From the NCBI GenBank assembly GCA_034432655.1, contig DAOUBP010000113.1, forward strand, positions 1 to 64,000: a stretch of 64,000 nucleotides of DNA, read 5' to 3'. The notes under the pieces are model-generated. The model was given only the letters and a program-made list of their open reading frames with translations, did no database searches and was not told the DNA's origin. The stretch is from DAOUBP01 sp034432655 (GTDB lineage: Bacteria > Chloroflexota > Anaerolineae > CG2-30-64-16). Below are positions 1-9,500 of the stretch, piece after piece; the stretch's first letter is position 1; every line of letters begins with the position of its first letter. The position numbers and the translations under genes are program-made.

Positions 1-454
1 GAGCCTGGATAGAAAGACCTAGTGCTTCCAATTCTTGGGCGTTATCGGTGGTGTGGACGAGGACATTTACGCCTGGTTGGGGGGCTTCCAGATGTAGGTC
101 TATTTGTTTCCGTAACTCGGAAATGAGGCTTTCTGCTGCCTCCATCTCAATGGTTGGAGGCGTTGTTGGAGATGTTTGTTCTCGGATGCGTGCCTGTTCT
201 CTCCAGAGACCGAAAGCCAGACGTAGAGAAGCGCTCAGTTTGTTGTTCCCCTCTGCAGCCGCCGTTGCGCTTCCCACCTCTTGCGTGTTGCTGAAGGGAA
301 TGGGGGTTATCGTGATCGCATTGTCGAAATCGTCGTTAGCCACGGCGTCGGCGCGCACGATACGGGGTGCGGTCAGGTTGACCGCGGTGGTCAGGGATAG
401 CCCGATCAGCAGAAGGGCAATCCCCGCCGTGAATCTACGGGTGTTGTTGCTCAT
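1..454 (-). CDS. Secreted subtilase-like protein, N-terminal part (runs off window)
   Basis: The minus-strand frame opens at an ATG at 454 preceded by GGAGGA and stays open for 151 codons to the window edge, so the C-terminus is missing. Residues 1-35 form a signal peptide (basic start, then a leucine-rich core ending near VRADA). A segment NDDFDNAITI with IPFSNTQ follows, resembling the N-terminal part of many exported Chloroflexota proteins. After a helical stretch, residues near 130-150 (GVNVLVHTTD, then ELEALGLSIQA) resemble the inhibitor-like propeptide of S8 peptidases. The peptidase domain itself is not visible, so the S8 assignment is inference. A perfect consensus promoter lies at 925-953, giving an unusually long leader of about 460 nt. 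Confidence 0.6.
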   Translation of the reverse strand, partial: MSNNTRRFTAGIALLLIGLSLTTAVNLTAPRIVRADAVANDDFDNAITITPIPFSNTQEVGSATAAAEGNNKLSASLRLAFGLWREQARIREQTSPTTPPTIEMEAAESLISELRKQIDLHLEAPQPGVNVLVHTTDNAQELEALGLSIQA

Positions 455-864
455 TTTGTCCTCCTGTTGTCATCACGATAGGGCTGATGAAGAACCGGCT
501 GCAGGTTGGCGCCGACGTCCGCCGCCGGCGGGATGATCAGTGACGGCGAGCCAGGCGAGGGTATACAGGCCGGCCGCGGCCGGATTGGCGTCATCGCGGC
601 CGGGGAGGAGGGGCGACGACCAGGTATCGGGAAGGTGATGGGCGGTGGCCTGGGCGGAGCAGCGGTAGTCCAGCTAGCGCGGGCCAGGGCATCCAGGGGG
701 TTGGGAGCGGCTGTTGCCTGATAGGCGGGCGAAACAGTCCCGCAGACGGGCGCGCAGGCCAACAGCGCGGTCAGGCAAAGCAACCGTGCCCATTGCGCGC
801 TGTCGTGATCTGCCCATTGCCCTCTGATACCACGGGCCTCCACCTTGCCCTCTGCTTGAAGCAA
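455..864 (-). pseudogene. Possible frameshifted small secreted protein in the leader
   Basis: This stretch lies between a consensus promoter (925-953) and the ATG at 454. One minus frame is open from a TTG at 864 and encodes a signal-like core (ARLLCLTALLACAP) followed by SPAYQATAAPNPLDALARA, then turns into Pro/Arg-rich nonsense. A second frame becomes protein-like at that point (LDYRCSAQATAHHLPDTW, then LYTLAWLAVTD). This suggests one small exported protein broken by a frameshift near 665. The alternative is a non-coding leader. Confidence is low. Confidence 0.25.
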
Positions 865-924
865 TTATCGCAGCGAACGCCATCACAATGGGCAAGCAGA
901 CAAAGCGCCACTGACACTGAATTC

Positions 925-953
925 ATTATATCACAAGTAGGGTTTGTTGTCAA
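925..953 (-). promoter_or_regulatory. Consensus sigma-70 promoter
   Basis: TTGACA (953-948), a 17-nt spacer and TATAAT (930-925) on the minus strand match the housekeeping consensus exactly. It drives the leader region and the subtilase-like gene starting at 454. Confidence 0.85.
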
Positions 954-1093
954 TAACTTTTTCGCGTGCGTCTTACTGGCAAGTTGTGATAGATCACGCG
1001 TGATAGGGCATAATCCTGTCATATTCCCTGTCAAGACAAGGGCTTGGTCGGAGGTTGCCAACAGACGCTAACCCGAAATCGAGTTAAGGCGAC

Positions 1094-1249
1094 CTACGGC
1101 TGAAACGGCGGCGGGTTCTGCACTTGCACCTGGTTGACCGCCCCCTGGCCGTTTTCGCCGCGCATCTGGTCGCCTCCGGCCAGCGCCGGCATGGCTGTGA
1201 CCAACAGGAGCAGGGCGGCGAGCAGCAGGCGGATGAGGGTCTTTTTCAT
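1094..1249 (-). CDS. 51-residue secreted peptide
   Basis: An ATG at 1249 sits 5 nt after AAGGAGGAA, a very strong ribosome binding site, and opens a 51-codon frame ending in TAG. Residues 1-24 are a textbook signal peptide: MKKTLIRLLL, a leucine run, then AMPALA for signal peptidase I. The predicted mature peptide is about 27 residues, rich in Gly, Gln and Asn, with a VQVQNPPPFQP tail and no cysteines. I recognise no family. It stands alone between the upstream leader and the divergent MFS gene. Start, leader peptide and stop form a convincing gene; the function is unknown. Confidence 0.7.
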   Translation of the reverse strand: MKKTLIRLLLAALLLLVTAMPALAGGDQMRGENGQGAVNQVQVQNPPPFQP

Positions 1250-1334
1250 TATGAATTCCTCCTTGTGCGGAATTTATGTGTTGGCATGCAGTGCAACAGT
1301 TTTCAGTGCCATTTAATTTGATAAACGAGGGGCT

Positions 1335-1356
1335 CGCCCAGGCCATACGGCCTGGG
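1335..1356. repeat. Perfect 9-bp inverted repeat
   Basis: GCCCAGGCC and GGCCTGGGC flank an ATAC loop between the divergent 51-residue peptide gene and the MFS gene. No T-run follows on either strand, so an operator or a dispersed palindrome is more likely than a terminator. Confidence 0.4.
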
Positions 1357-1405
1357 CATACCAAAGTTGAAACTGAAGGAGTGTGACGCCTGATGAACTG
1401 GATGA

Positions 1406-1434
1406 TTGGGGATTCCGGCAAGAAGTGGTACAAT
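1406..1434 (+). promoter_or_regulatory. Probable promoter of the MFS gene
   Basis: TTGGGG, a 17-nt spacer and TACAAT lie about 30 nt upstream of the TTG start at 1466. The -35 box is weak. Confidence 0.5.
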
Positions 1435-1465
1435 CGCACCAACCTTGTCCCAGGAGCGTGCTCGC

Positions 1466-2803
1466 TTGACCATCAGCCCCGCCATCCACCGCCCCACCGG
1501 CATGCGGGCGTTCATCATCGTCTGGCTGGGCCAGATCGTCTCGGTGCTGGCCAGCACCATGAGCCAGTTCGGCCTCACCATCTGGATGTATCAGCGGACG
1601 GAGAGCGCCACCGCGATGGGGCTGATGCAGGTCGCATTCATCACCCCCTTCCTGCTCCTCTCGCCCTTCGCCGGCGTCATGGTGGACCGCTACAACCGCA
1701 AGCTGATGATGATGGTCAGCGACCTGGCCGCGGTCGTCGCCACCGGCGGGGTCTTCGTCCTGCTGGCGCTGGGCCGGCTGGAGTTCTGGCACCTCTACAT
1801 CGCGGCCGCGCTCAACGGCATCGGCAACACCTTCCAGTGGCCGGCCTACTCCGCGGCGATCAGCACCATGGTGCCCAAAGAGCAATATGGCCGGGCCAAC
1901 GGCCTGATGTCGCTGATCGAGGCCGGGCCGGGGGTGCTGGCGCCGCTGCTGGCCGGCACGCTGTTGCCGATCATCGGGCTGGTGGGGATCCTGACGATTG
2001 ACGTGCTCACCTTCTTCCTGGCCATCGCCGCGCTGCTGGTCGTCCACGTGCCGCAGCCGCCGCGCACGGCCGAGGGGGAGCAGGGCCGCGGCAACCTGTG
2101 GCACGAAGCGGCCTACGGCTTCCGCTACATCTTCGCCCGGCCCAGCCTGCTCGGCCTGCAACTGATCTTCTTCTTCGGCAACCTCTTCTTCGGCATCGCC
2201 TACACCGTCTTCTCCCCCATGATCCTGGCCCGCACCGGCTCGGACAGCGTCATCTTCGGCGTGGTGCAATCGGCCGGGGCCATCGGCGGGGTGGCCGGCG
2301 GGGTGATCATGAGCGCGTGGGGCGGGTTCCGGCGTCGCGTCTACGGCGTGTTGCTCGGCTGGCTGCTCAGCGCCTGCGGGCTGATCCTCACCGGCAGCGG
2401 CCAGGGGCTGGCGCTGTGGCTGCCGGCCGTGTTCCTTACGTCGCTGGTCAGCCCGCTGGTCAACACCTCCAACCAGGCCATCTGGCAGGCCAAAGTCGCG
2501 CCCGACGTGCAGGGCCGCGTCTTCTCGGCCCGCCGGCTGATCGCCTGGTTCACCAACCCCATCTCGCCGATCATCGGCGGCACGCTGGCCGACTTCGTCC
2601 TGGAGCCGGCCATGCGCGGCCCAAGCGCCCTGGCGACCCTCTTCGGCGGGCTGGTGGGGACGGGGCCGGGCGCAGGCATGGGCCTGCTGATGGTCTTCTG
2701 CGGCCTGCTCGGCGTGCTCGTGCCCGTGATTGGCTACTTCGTCCCGGCCATCCGTCACGCCGAGACGATCCTGCCCGACCACGACCGGACGGCCAGACCT
2801 TGA
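1466..2803 (+). CDS. MFS family efflux transporter
   Basis: A 445-residue major facilitator superfamily protein with about twelve hydrophobic segments and the MFS_3/EntS-like layout. It begins MRAFIIVWLGQIVSVLAS after a short cytoplasmic tail. The loop between helices 2 and 3 holds the signature G-V-M-V-D-R-Y-N-R-K, and the second half repeats the pattern. Such proteins usually export siderophores, macrolides or other small molecules by proton antiport; the substrate cannot be told from sequence. I start it at TTG 1466 because AGGAG lies nine bases upstream. An in-frame ATG at 1502 is the next option. An upstream ATG at 1406 overlaps the promoter and is unlikely. The gene is monocistronic. 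Confidence 0.85.
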   Translation: MTISPAIHRPTGMRAFIIVWLGQIVSVLASTMSQFGLTIWMYQRTESATAMGLMQVAFITPFLLLSPFAGVMVDRYNRKLMMMVSDLAAVVATGGVFVLLALGRLEFWHLYIAAALNGIGNTFQWPAYSAAISTMVPKEQYGRANGLMSLIEAGPGVLAPLLAGTLLPIIGLVGILTIDVLTFFLAIAALLVVHVPQPPRTAEGEQGRGNLWHEAAYGFRYIFARPSLLGLQLIFFFGNLFFGIAYTVFSPMILARTGSDSVIFGVVQSAGAIGGVAGGVIMSAWGGFRRRVYGVLLGWLLSACGLILTGSGQGLALWLPAVFLTSLVSPLVNTSNQAIWQAKVAPDVQGRVFSARRLIAWFTNPISPIIGGTLADFVLEPAMRGPSALATLFGGLVGTGPGAGMGLLMVFCGLLGVLVPVIGYFVPAIRHAETILPDHDRTARP

Positions 2804-2894
2804 ACGAACAAGCCGATACAAGAAAAAACTACAGAAACGCGGCCGGCGCCAGCGGCGTTCACAGGAAGCTGAGGTGATGTTGAAGGGGAAAACA

Positions 2895-2922
2895 AAAAGG
2901 CGAACTGAGCAATTCGCCTTTT
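2895..2922 (-). terminator. Terminator of the dnaG-rpoD-tRNA-Asn unit
   Basis: AAAAGGCGAA and TTCGCCTTTT form a 10-bp stem with an 8-nt loop. On the minus strand it is followed by more T, directly downstream of tRNA-Asn. It could also stop the MFS transcript coming the other way. Confidence 0.8.
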
Positions 2923-2940
2923 GAGTAGACTGAGATCTGA

Positions 2941-3013
2941 CTCCTCGAGGAGGACTCGAACCTCCAACCTTGCGGTTAACAGCCGCTTGCTCTGCCAATT
3001 GAGCTATCGAGGA
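2941..3013 (-). tRNA. tRNA-Asn (GTT)
   Basis: A 73-nt cloverleaf on the minus strand. The acceptor stem TCCTCGA pairs with TCGAGGA and the discriminator base is G. The D arm is AGCTCAATTGGCAGAGC, the anticodon loop CTGTTAA carries GTT, and the T arm contains GGTTCGAGTCC. CCA is not encoded. It lies 43 nt after the rpoD stop and just before a terminator, so it is probably cotranscribed with rpoD. Confidence 0.97.
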
Positions 3014-3056
3014 TCGTTTGCGAGTCTATTATAGCGAATTTTCTTCGCGCGTCAAG

Positions 3057-4382
3057 TCATCCCAGGTAGTCGCGTAACTTCCGGCTGCGGATGGGATGGC
3101 GCAGCTTGCGCAACGCCTTAGCCTCGATCTGACGGATGCGTTCGCGGGTAACCCCGAACTCCTGTCCTACTTCCTCCAGGGTGCGGGCCGTGCCGTCCTT
3201 GAGGCCAAAACGCATCTCCAACACTTTGCGCTCGCGCTCGCTCAGGCCGCTGAGGATTTCGTTCATTTGTTCCTTTAACAGGTGCCGGTTGGCCTGGTCG
3301 GCCGGGCCAGGCAGGTTTTCATCCTCAATGAAATCCCCCAACGAGCTGTTTTCCTCGCTGCCCACAGGTGTTTCCAACGACATCGGCTCCTGGGCGATGC
3401 GCATCACGCGTCGCACTTTGGTGGCCGCGATCTGCAGGCGGCGCTGCAAGACCGGGTCCAGCGGCTGGCCGGAAAGCTGGGCCTCCTCGATGGCCATCTT
3501 GTCCTCGGGCAGCAGGTAGTCCATCTCCAGAGCTACCTCTTCCGGCGTGGGCTCGCGGCCCAATTCCTGCATCAACCGGCGCTGGACGCGTATCTGGCGG
3601 TTGATGCTTTCTACCATGTGCACGGGGATGCGAATGGTGCGCGCCTGATCGGCGATGGCACGGCTGATCGCCTGCCGGATCCACCAGGTGGCATAGGTGC
3701 TGAACTTGTAACCCAGGGTGGGGTCGAATTTTTCAACAGCCCGTAACAGGCCCAGGTTCCCCTCTTGAATCAAGTCCAGGAACGACATGCCGCGGCCCAC
3801 GTAACGCTTGGCCACACTGACAACCAGCCGCAAGTTGGCCTGGGCAAGCCGTTGTTCAGCATTCAGGCCGCGCTGGCGCACCAGTTCCAGTTGTTTGCGC
3901 GTTTCAGGGTCCAGGTTGTCGGACTGCAACCGCTGTTGGGCCTCTTTGCCCTCACGGATGGCAGTGGCCAGAGCGATCTCTTCTTCGGCGGTGAGGAGGG
4001 GGGTGCGACCGATCTCGTGCAAGTACATCCGCACCGGGTCACTGGTGACGGCCGGGTCATCCCATTCGTCAATCACCTCGTCCAAAGGCCGCCGGGCTTC
4101 GCGCTCGATCTCCTGCTCCAATTTCAGATCGCGCTCGATGATAGGGGCCTCTTCGTCGGACGGTATTTCATCCAGCATCTCGGGCAGCCCGTCAGGCCCC
4201 ACCGCAAAGCGGACCTCGACCACATCCTCTTCCAGAGCCTCGTCCTCTATTTCGGGCTCTAACTCGATCGGGGGCTCGCTGGGACGTCGCCCGCGTCCGC
4301 CCCGAGCAGCGCGCGAGGACTGCTCGGCCTCGAGCAGCTCATCCGCAGACCGGGATGTGGAACGCCGACGATTCGCAGTCAT
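3057..4382 (-). CDS. rpoD: Primary RNA polymerase sigma factor RpoD (SigA)
   Basis: A 441-residue group 1 sigma factor that directs RNA polymerase to housekeeping promoters. The first 110 residues are a low-complexity, strongly acidic N-terminus. Region 1.2 starts at DPVRMYLHEIG (about 115). Region 2 spans about 175-245 and includes NLRLVVSVAKRYVGRGM for core binding and the aromatic FSTYATWWIRQAI segment for -10 melting. Region 3 follows, with a longer acidic linker than E. coli sigma-70 (MDYLLPEDKMAIEEAQ). Region 4 ends the protein with a helix-turn-helix (VGQEFGVTRERIRQIEAK) for the -35 box. It starts 27 nt after the dnaG stop. The close match of local promoters to TTGACA/TATAAT fits its conserved regions 2.4 and 4.2. 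Confidence 0.97.
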   Translation of the reverse strand: MTANRRRSTSRSADELLEAEQSSRAARGGRGRRPSEPPIELEPEIEDEALEEDVVEVRFAVGPDGLPEMLDEIPSDEEAPIIERDLKLEQEIEREARRPLDEVIDEWDDPAVTSDPVRMYLHEIGRTPLLTAEEEIALATAIREGKEAQQRLQSDNLDPETRKQLELVRQRGLNAEQRLAQANLRLVVSVAKRYVGRGMSFLDLIQEGNLGLLRAVEKFDPTLGYKFSTYATWWIRQAISRAIADQARTIRIPVHMVESINRQIRVQRRLMQELGREPTPEEVALEMDYLLPEDKMAIEEAQLSGQPLDPVLQRRLQIAATKVRRVMRIAQEPMSLETPVGSEENSSLGDFIEDENLPGPADQANRHLLKEQMNEILSGLSERERKVLEMRFGLKDGTARTLEEVGQEFGVTRERIRQIEAKALRKLRHPIRSRKLRDYLG

Positions 4383-4409
4383 CGAAAATTATCCCTTTAG
4401 AAACACAAC

Positions 4410-6404
4410 TCAAGCCGCTGCTTTTCGGTTTGCCAGTGCGCCGGCCGCCGAACGAGCGCTCAACAAACGCTGGATGTGCCGTTTCTGGGCCGTGTAAGTC
4501 GCCATCAGCTCATGTAACTCACGCGCACGCTCGCGTGCGCCGCTTTGCTCGTTCTCCAAGATCAAGAACTCAACCTGCTGCACCTGGCGTCGCAGATTGC
4601 GTTCACGCAGGCGGAGGAGGGAGTCCCCCAGATCTTTGATCAGTTTTTCATCGGTCAAAGGAGGACGCCGTTGCACTTCGGCGACGATATGACGGCCGTA
4701 CTCCTGCAAAGGCTCTGCCAAAGCAGCGATACGCTCTTCCACCAGCCACTCATCCGACCCCGGTGCCAGAGCCAGCAGCTCGACCAACAACGCCCGACTT
4801 TCGGTGCCAAGGAAATCATCCGGCCCCAGGGGCGGGATCTGCTGGTCAATCATCTCGGTATCCAGGGCCGGCAGCAGGTCCGGGCGCAACAACAGCCAGC
4901 CCAAAAGATACTCCTCCGCGCCAAAAGCCTGGGCCGCCGGCCACCTCTTGCGGCCAACCTGTGCCCCCTGAGGGGCAGCCTGCCCGGCCGGCGGCGGTGT
5001 ACCCTCTGCCCCTACCGCCCCTGGCGGGCGCTGACGGTCGCCGGCCCGCCCTGCCAGCGCGATCTGCTCCGCTACCAATCGCTCATCGGCCTGGATCAGC
5101 CTGGCCAACGCCTGGATGTAATGCTCGCGTTCGACCGGGTTAGCAACTTCACGGATCAACGGCGCCAGTCGCGCCACTGCGCTCGCCTTCCCGTGAGCGC
5201 TGCTCAGGTCTTCCTCGCGCGCCACCACACCCAGGTAGAAATCAACCACGGGTTTGGCCTCGGCGATGACCTGTCGCCAACGCGCCACATCACGATAGGC
5301 CAGCTCGTCAGGGTCCAGGCCATCCGGCAGGAGGGCGATGTGCAAGCGGGCTTTCAGACGGCTCTCCTGGCGCACCAACCCGGTCGGGCTGATCACCGGC
5401 TCCCACTCACGCGCCAGGGACCGACGGGCGGTCTCCAACCCGCGCAAGGTGGCCTGATCGCCTGCGACATCGGGATCCAGCGCCAGGGTGATGTTGCTGG
5501 TGTAGCGCTTGAGCAGACGGATCTGCGCTTCGGTCAGGGCCGTGCCCATCCCGGCGACCACGTTGCGCACGCCCACCTGATGCGACATCAACACGTCCAT
5601 GTAGCCTTCCACGATGACGGCCAGGTTGGCCTCCCGGATCGCTTGCCGCGCCATGTCCAGGCCGTATAGGATGCTGCTTTTGTCAAAGAGCGGCGTTTGG
5701 GGCGAGTTGATATATTTCGGCGCAGGGTGGGCCGGATCTTCCCGCAAAATGCGCGCCCCGAAACCAATGACCCGCCCCTGGACATCACGGATCGGAATCA
5801 TTAACCGGCCGCGGAAACGATCGTAATAGCTGATGCCTGCGTCAGTCTCCCGCCGGACGATCAACCCCGCAGCCTCGATCTCCTCAAACCGATACCCCTT
5901 GCTTGACAGCCGATCCCGCAATGCGTCCCAGCTGTCCAGCGCATAGCCAAGCTGCCACAGCTCCCACGTCTCGGGCTTCAGGCCGCGCTGCTCCAGGTAG
6001 CTGCGCGCCAACGCAGCTTCGCTGGACTTGCCGAGCAGATAGTGATAGTAGATCGCTGCGTCAGCGACGATCGCTCGCAGGCGCTCAAGTCGGCTATCTT
6101 CGGCTTCCTGGCCGGGCTCACGCGGCTTCAGTTCAACCCCGGCCCTGGCAGCCAGGAAGGACAGGGCCTCGCCGAAGTCCAGGTTCTCCCGCTTCATCAC
6201 AAATGAGAAGACGTCCCCACCGGTGCTGCAGGCCCCGAAACAGTGCCAGCTTTGTGTCTCGGGAAACACAAAAAATGACGGGGTCTTCTCGGTATGAAAC
6301 GGACAAAGGCCCTTGTAGTTGCGTCCCGCCTTACTGAGCGGTACGTAGGTAGAGATCACTTCGACGATGTCGAGGCGCTCTTTGATTTCGTCAATCACAC
6401 TCAT
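4410..6404 (-). CDS. dnaG: DNA primase DnaG
   Basis: A 664-residue primase that makes RNA primers at the replication fork. Residues 34-59 form the CHC2 zinc finger (CPFH, then HCFGAC), here with three rather than two residues between the last two cysteines. The TOPRIM catalytic core follows at about 255-345 (VIVEGYMDVL, then LALDPDVAGDQA). The C-terminal third is helical and should bind the DnaB helicase. A Pro/Gly-rich linker precedes it. I start at MSVIDEIKERLD, where family similarity begins; the frame is open 28 codons further upstream. It is the first gene of a dnaG-rpoD-tRNA-Asn unit, a reduced form of the macromolecular synthesis operon without rpsU. Confidence 0.96.
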   Translation of the reverse strand: MSVIDEIKERLDIVEVISTYVPLSKAGRNYKGLCPFHTEKTPSFFVFPETQSWHCFGACSTGGDVFSFVMKRENLDFGEALSFLAARAGVELKPREPGQEAEDSRLERLRAIVADAAIYYHYLLGKSSEAALARSYLEQRGLKPETWELWQLGYALDSWDALRDRLSSKGYRFEEIEAAGLIVRRETDAGISYYDRFRGRLMIPIRDVQGRVIGFGARILREDPAHPAPKYINSPQTPLFDKSSILYGLDMARQAIREANLAVIVEGYMDVLMSHQVGVRNVVAGMGTALTEAQIRLLKRYTSNITLALDPDVAGDQATLRGLETARRSLAREWEPVISPTGLVRQESRLKARLHIALLPDGLDPDELAYRDVARWRQVIAEAKPVVDFYLGVVAREEDLSSAHGKASAVARLAPLIREVANPVEREHYIQALARLIQADERLVAEQIALAGRAGDRQRPPGAVGAEGTPPPAGQAAPQGAQVGRKRWPAAQAFGAEEYLLGWLLLRPDLLPALDTEMIDQQIPPLGPDDFLGTESRALLVELLALAPGSDEWLVEERIAALAEPLQEYGRHIVAEVQRRPPLTDEKLIKDLGDSLLRLRERNLRRQVQQVEFLILENEQSGARERARELHELMATYTAQKRHIQRLLSARSAAGALANRKAAA

Positions 6405-6498
6405 CGCAGGCTGAAAAACGCACCTCGGGGCAACGTGCGCTGTGATGCTCTCCTGAACATACGGACGGCCAAAACGATCCCGCACCAAGGTAATGCAA

Positions 6499-6527
6499 AT
6501 TATACAAGACCGTCAGGCGGGTGTCAA
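6499..6527 (-). promoter_or_regulatory. Consensus promoter of dnaG-rpoD-tRNA-Asn
   Basis: TTGACA (6527-6522), a 17-nt spacer and TATAAT (6504-6499) form a perfect housekeeping promoter about 95 nt upstream of the dnaG start. Confidence 0.9.
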
Positions 6528-6560
6528 AACCCCTCGGCGATTGACTCTTGACCGCCGGGG
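6526..6560 (-). terminator. Probable terminator after the large secreted protein
   Basis: On the minus strand CCCCGGCG pairs with CGCC and GGGG across a small bulge, followed by TTTT. It overlaps the -35 box of the dnaG promoter. The stem is imperfect, so confidence is moderate. Confidence 0.45.
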
Positions 6561-6582
6561 TTGCATGGGTTATCAACCGCGC

Positions 6583-9500
6583 TCACTCCCTGATTTCGAA
6601 CGAAACCCCCGGCGTTTCCCGGCCAACAGGGCTGCCGGCGTACACGGCCTGCCGTTCCACATCAACCGCCAGGGCGAAAACCGGCACCGCGCCGCGGCGT
6701 GCGGTCAGCAGCGCCGGCTCCCAGCGGCCACGCGCCAGGTCATACACATGAATCCCCTCCTCTGCACTGACCAGCAACCTGTGCCGGGCCGGATCAACGA
6801 CCAGGGCCTCGGCTGCGGTCAACGGCCTGTCGAGGGTCGCCGGGATGACGGCCAAAACCTCACCGGTGCCGGCATCCAGGACCGCAATCTGCCGATAGCG
6901 CGGCGACAAAGCATACACGACGTAGATGCGGCCGGCGTCCGCATCCAGTGCCAGCCCCTGGGGGAAGCCCAGGCCGCCCAGACGGGTCAAACCCAAAAGC
7001 GCGCCGGTGCGCGCCTGCAGCATGGCGACGCTGTCGCTCCCTGTTAATGCCACAAAAACGCGCTCAGTGCCCGGCGCTGCAACCATTGCATAGGGCCCGG
7101 GGCCCACCGCGACCTCGTTCAATGTCCGCAGATCATCGGCCGCCAGCACGCGCACGGTGCCGGCCAGGGTATCGGCTGCAAAGACACGCCGGACCCCATC
7201 GCCAGAGAGGATGGATGCCAGGCCGCCGGGCAAGGCGAAACCGGCCGCTGTGGCTCGAACGGCCAGGGTACGCGCATCCAACGCCAGCACAGCCCCCCGT
7301 TCCTGGCTGCCCACCAGGACGCGATCGGCCGCGGCATCCACGGTCAGGCCGCCCTGCCCCACTGCGATCGCGGCCCGGGCCAGCACCTGGCCGCGCACAG
7401 GATCGTAAACGATCAAAGAACGGTCATCGGCCAGGTATAGCTGTCGAGTGATGGGATGAACGGCCAGGGCACGGATGCCGGAGGGCAGATGCACGGGGTC
7501 AGGGCCCGGTGTGGGCTGTGCCAGCGGGCGCTGGCTGCTGCTGACCTGGGCTGCTACCGGAACGGCCGCCGGGCCCTCCAGTGCAGATGCCACGTGCGGT
7601 ACAGACCGCACCAAAACGGATGAGAACCTTTGTAGTAACGGCTTCGGTCGTTCGGTGTGGCCTGAGACGGCCAAAGCCGTCACTGCGAAGGGGCGGATCC
7701 TCAGGACGGCCTCCGATCCTGTATTTGCCGGCACCGGCAGCAAACGCTCACTCCCGGTCGTTCGTCGGTGGTCGGCAGCTGGTTCGTTCAAGCCGGCTGT
7801 CATCGGATCCCCCGGTCCTTTCGCGATGACCATCGGCAGGAAAACGCTGTGGCGGACTGCAAGCCCACGCAACAGATAGAACGCGCCGATACCACCCAAG
7901 CCATTTTCTTCCTCGATGCGCAGGTAGTAAGTATCCGAAGCCGGAGCCATCCATAAGAGGCTTGTGACGATCGGCCCGTCGGATGTGGCACCTGCCGAAA
8001 CAACGCCTCCTTCGCCGGATGTTGGGACCTGGCGCGCAGCCTCCCTGCGGGATCCCAAAACACAGTCGGCACCACAGCCCGCTGTGACGTCCATCTTTAT
8101 CTCCGGCGGCACCGCGCCCTGGATGAACGTCTGTTCCATCGCAGACGACACCGGTGTCACCTTGTCGCCGGCAAATACGGTAAATCTGACGCGGATGCCA
8201 CCCTCCGCATAAGCCTGGAATGCATAGCGCTGGTCACCGACAGCCCTGAACCAGACCCAGTCCACGTCGCCTGGGAGGTGGAAGGTCCGCTGCTCCGGAG
8301 CAGCGCCGATGGGGAGCTCTTTAGCCTGTTCGGGGACGTTGTCAGGCTCATAGCCATCCGGTTTGCCGGGCAACACCGGTGTGGGGGTGCGCGTCGGCGT
8401 CGAGGTGGACGTGGCAGTAGCGGTCAGGGTGGCGGTCGGGGTGGCGGTCCGGGTCGCAGTGGCCGTCGCCGTCGGCGTCCGGCTGGGCGTGAATGTGGCG
8501 GTTGGTGTGGGCGTGACCGTCGGCGTGGCGGTGTTGGTCGCCGTGGGCGTAACCGTCGGTGTGGCGGTGCTGGTCGGCGTGGGGGTGACCGTCGGCGTCC
8601 GGCTGGGCGTGAATGTGGCGGTCGCCGTGGGCGTAACCGTCGGCGTGGCAATGCTGGTCGGCGTGGGTGTGACCGTCGGCGTCCGGCTGGGCATGGCAGT
8701 GGCTGTTGCTGTCGGCGTCACAGTCGGGGTGGGGGTCCTGGTCGCCGTCGCTGTGGCAGTCGGGGTGGCGGTCGGGGTGCGCGAGGGACCGGGCGTCGGG
8801 GTAGGCAGCGGTGTGGGCGTCCATGCCGGCCCACTATCCTGATAGATGGTCACGGTGTCGTCATCGCCGTTGCTGACATAGACCTGGCCGGTCGCCACGT
8901 CTACGGCAATGCCCTCCTCGGCACCGCGGCCTACCGGCACCCAGGCCAGCCATAAGGTCGTCTCAACATCGTAGATATGCAGCTGCTGGTCGTCGGCGCA
9001 AACCACGAACAGGTGCCCGCTGGCGGGATTGACTGCCACCTGATAGGGCGTGCAGTTCAAGGGCATGTGCTTGACGATAGAATCATCGGCCAGGTTGATA
9101 ATCGTGACACTCCGACCGTCACGGTCTGCCGTATAGAGCCGATCCCGCACCGGATCAATAGCGATACCATAGGGCCCCCTACCGGTAGGGAAGGTGCCCA
9201 GCCGCTCGCCCGAGCTCAGCTCATGAATGCCCACGGTGTTATCCAGATGATGGGTGACGTAGAAACGGTTGCGCGCCGGATCTAACGCAATAAACGACGG
9301 CTCGCCGCCGCTGGGCACTTCATGCAGGGGCATGCCGCCGGGACCGTCCAGCAGCATCACTGTACCGCGCCCGAAGTTGGCCACGTAGACCAGGCCGGTC
9401 GCCGGATCAACAGCGATGCCGTTGGGCTGAAAGCCGGCCGGGATTTCGCTCAGGTCGGCGCCCGATCCCGCAGACACACGACTGACATCATCGGTAAACT

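Noticed and set aside
1313..2998. Long open frame of 561 codons opposite the MFS gene
   Set aside because: It is rich in Gln, His, Arg and Asp, lacks domains and mirrors the codon structure of the MFS gene on the other strand. It also reads through the tRNA-Asn.
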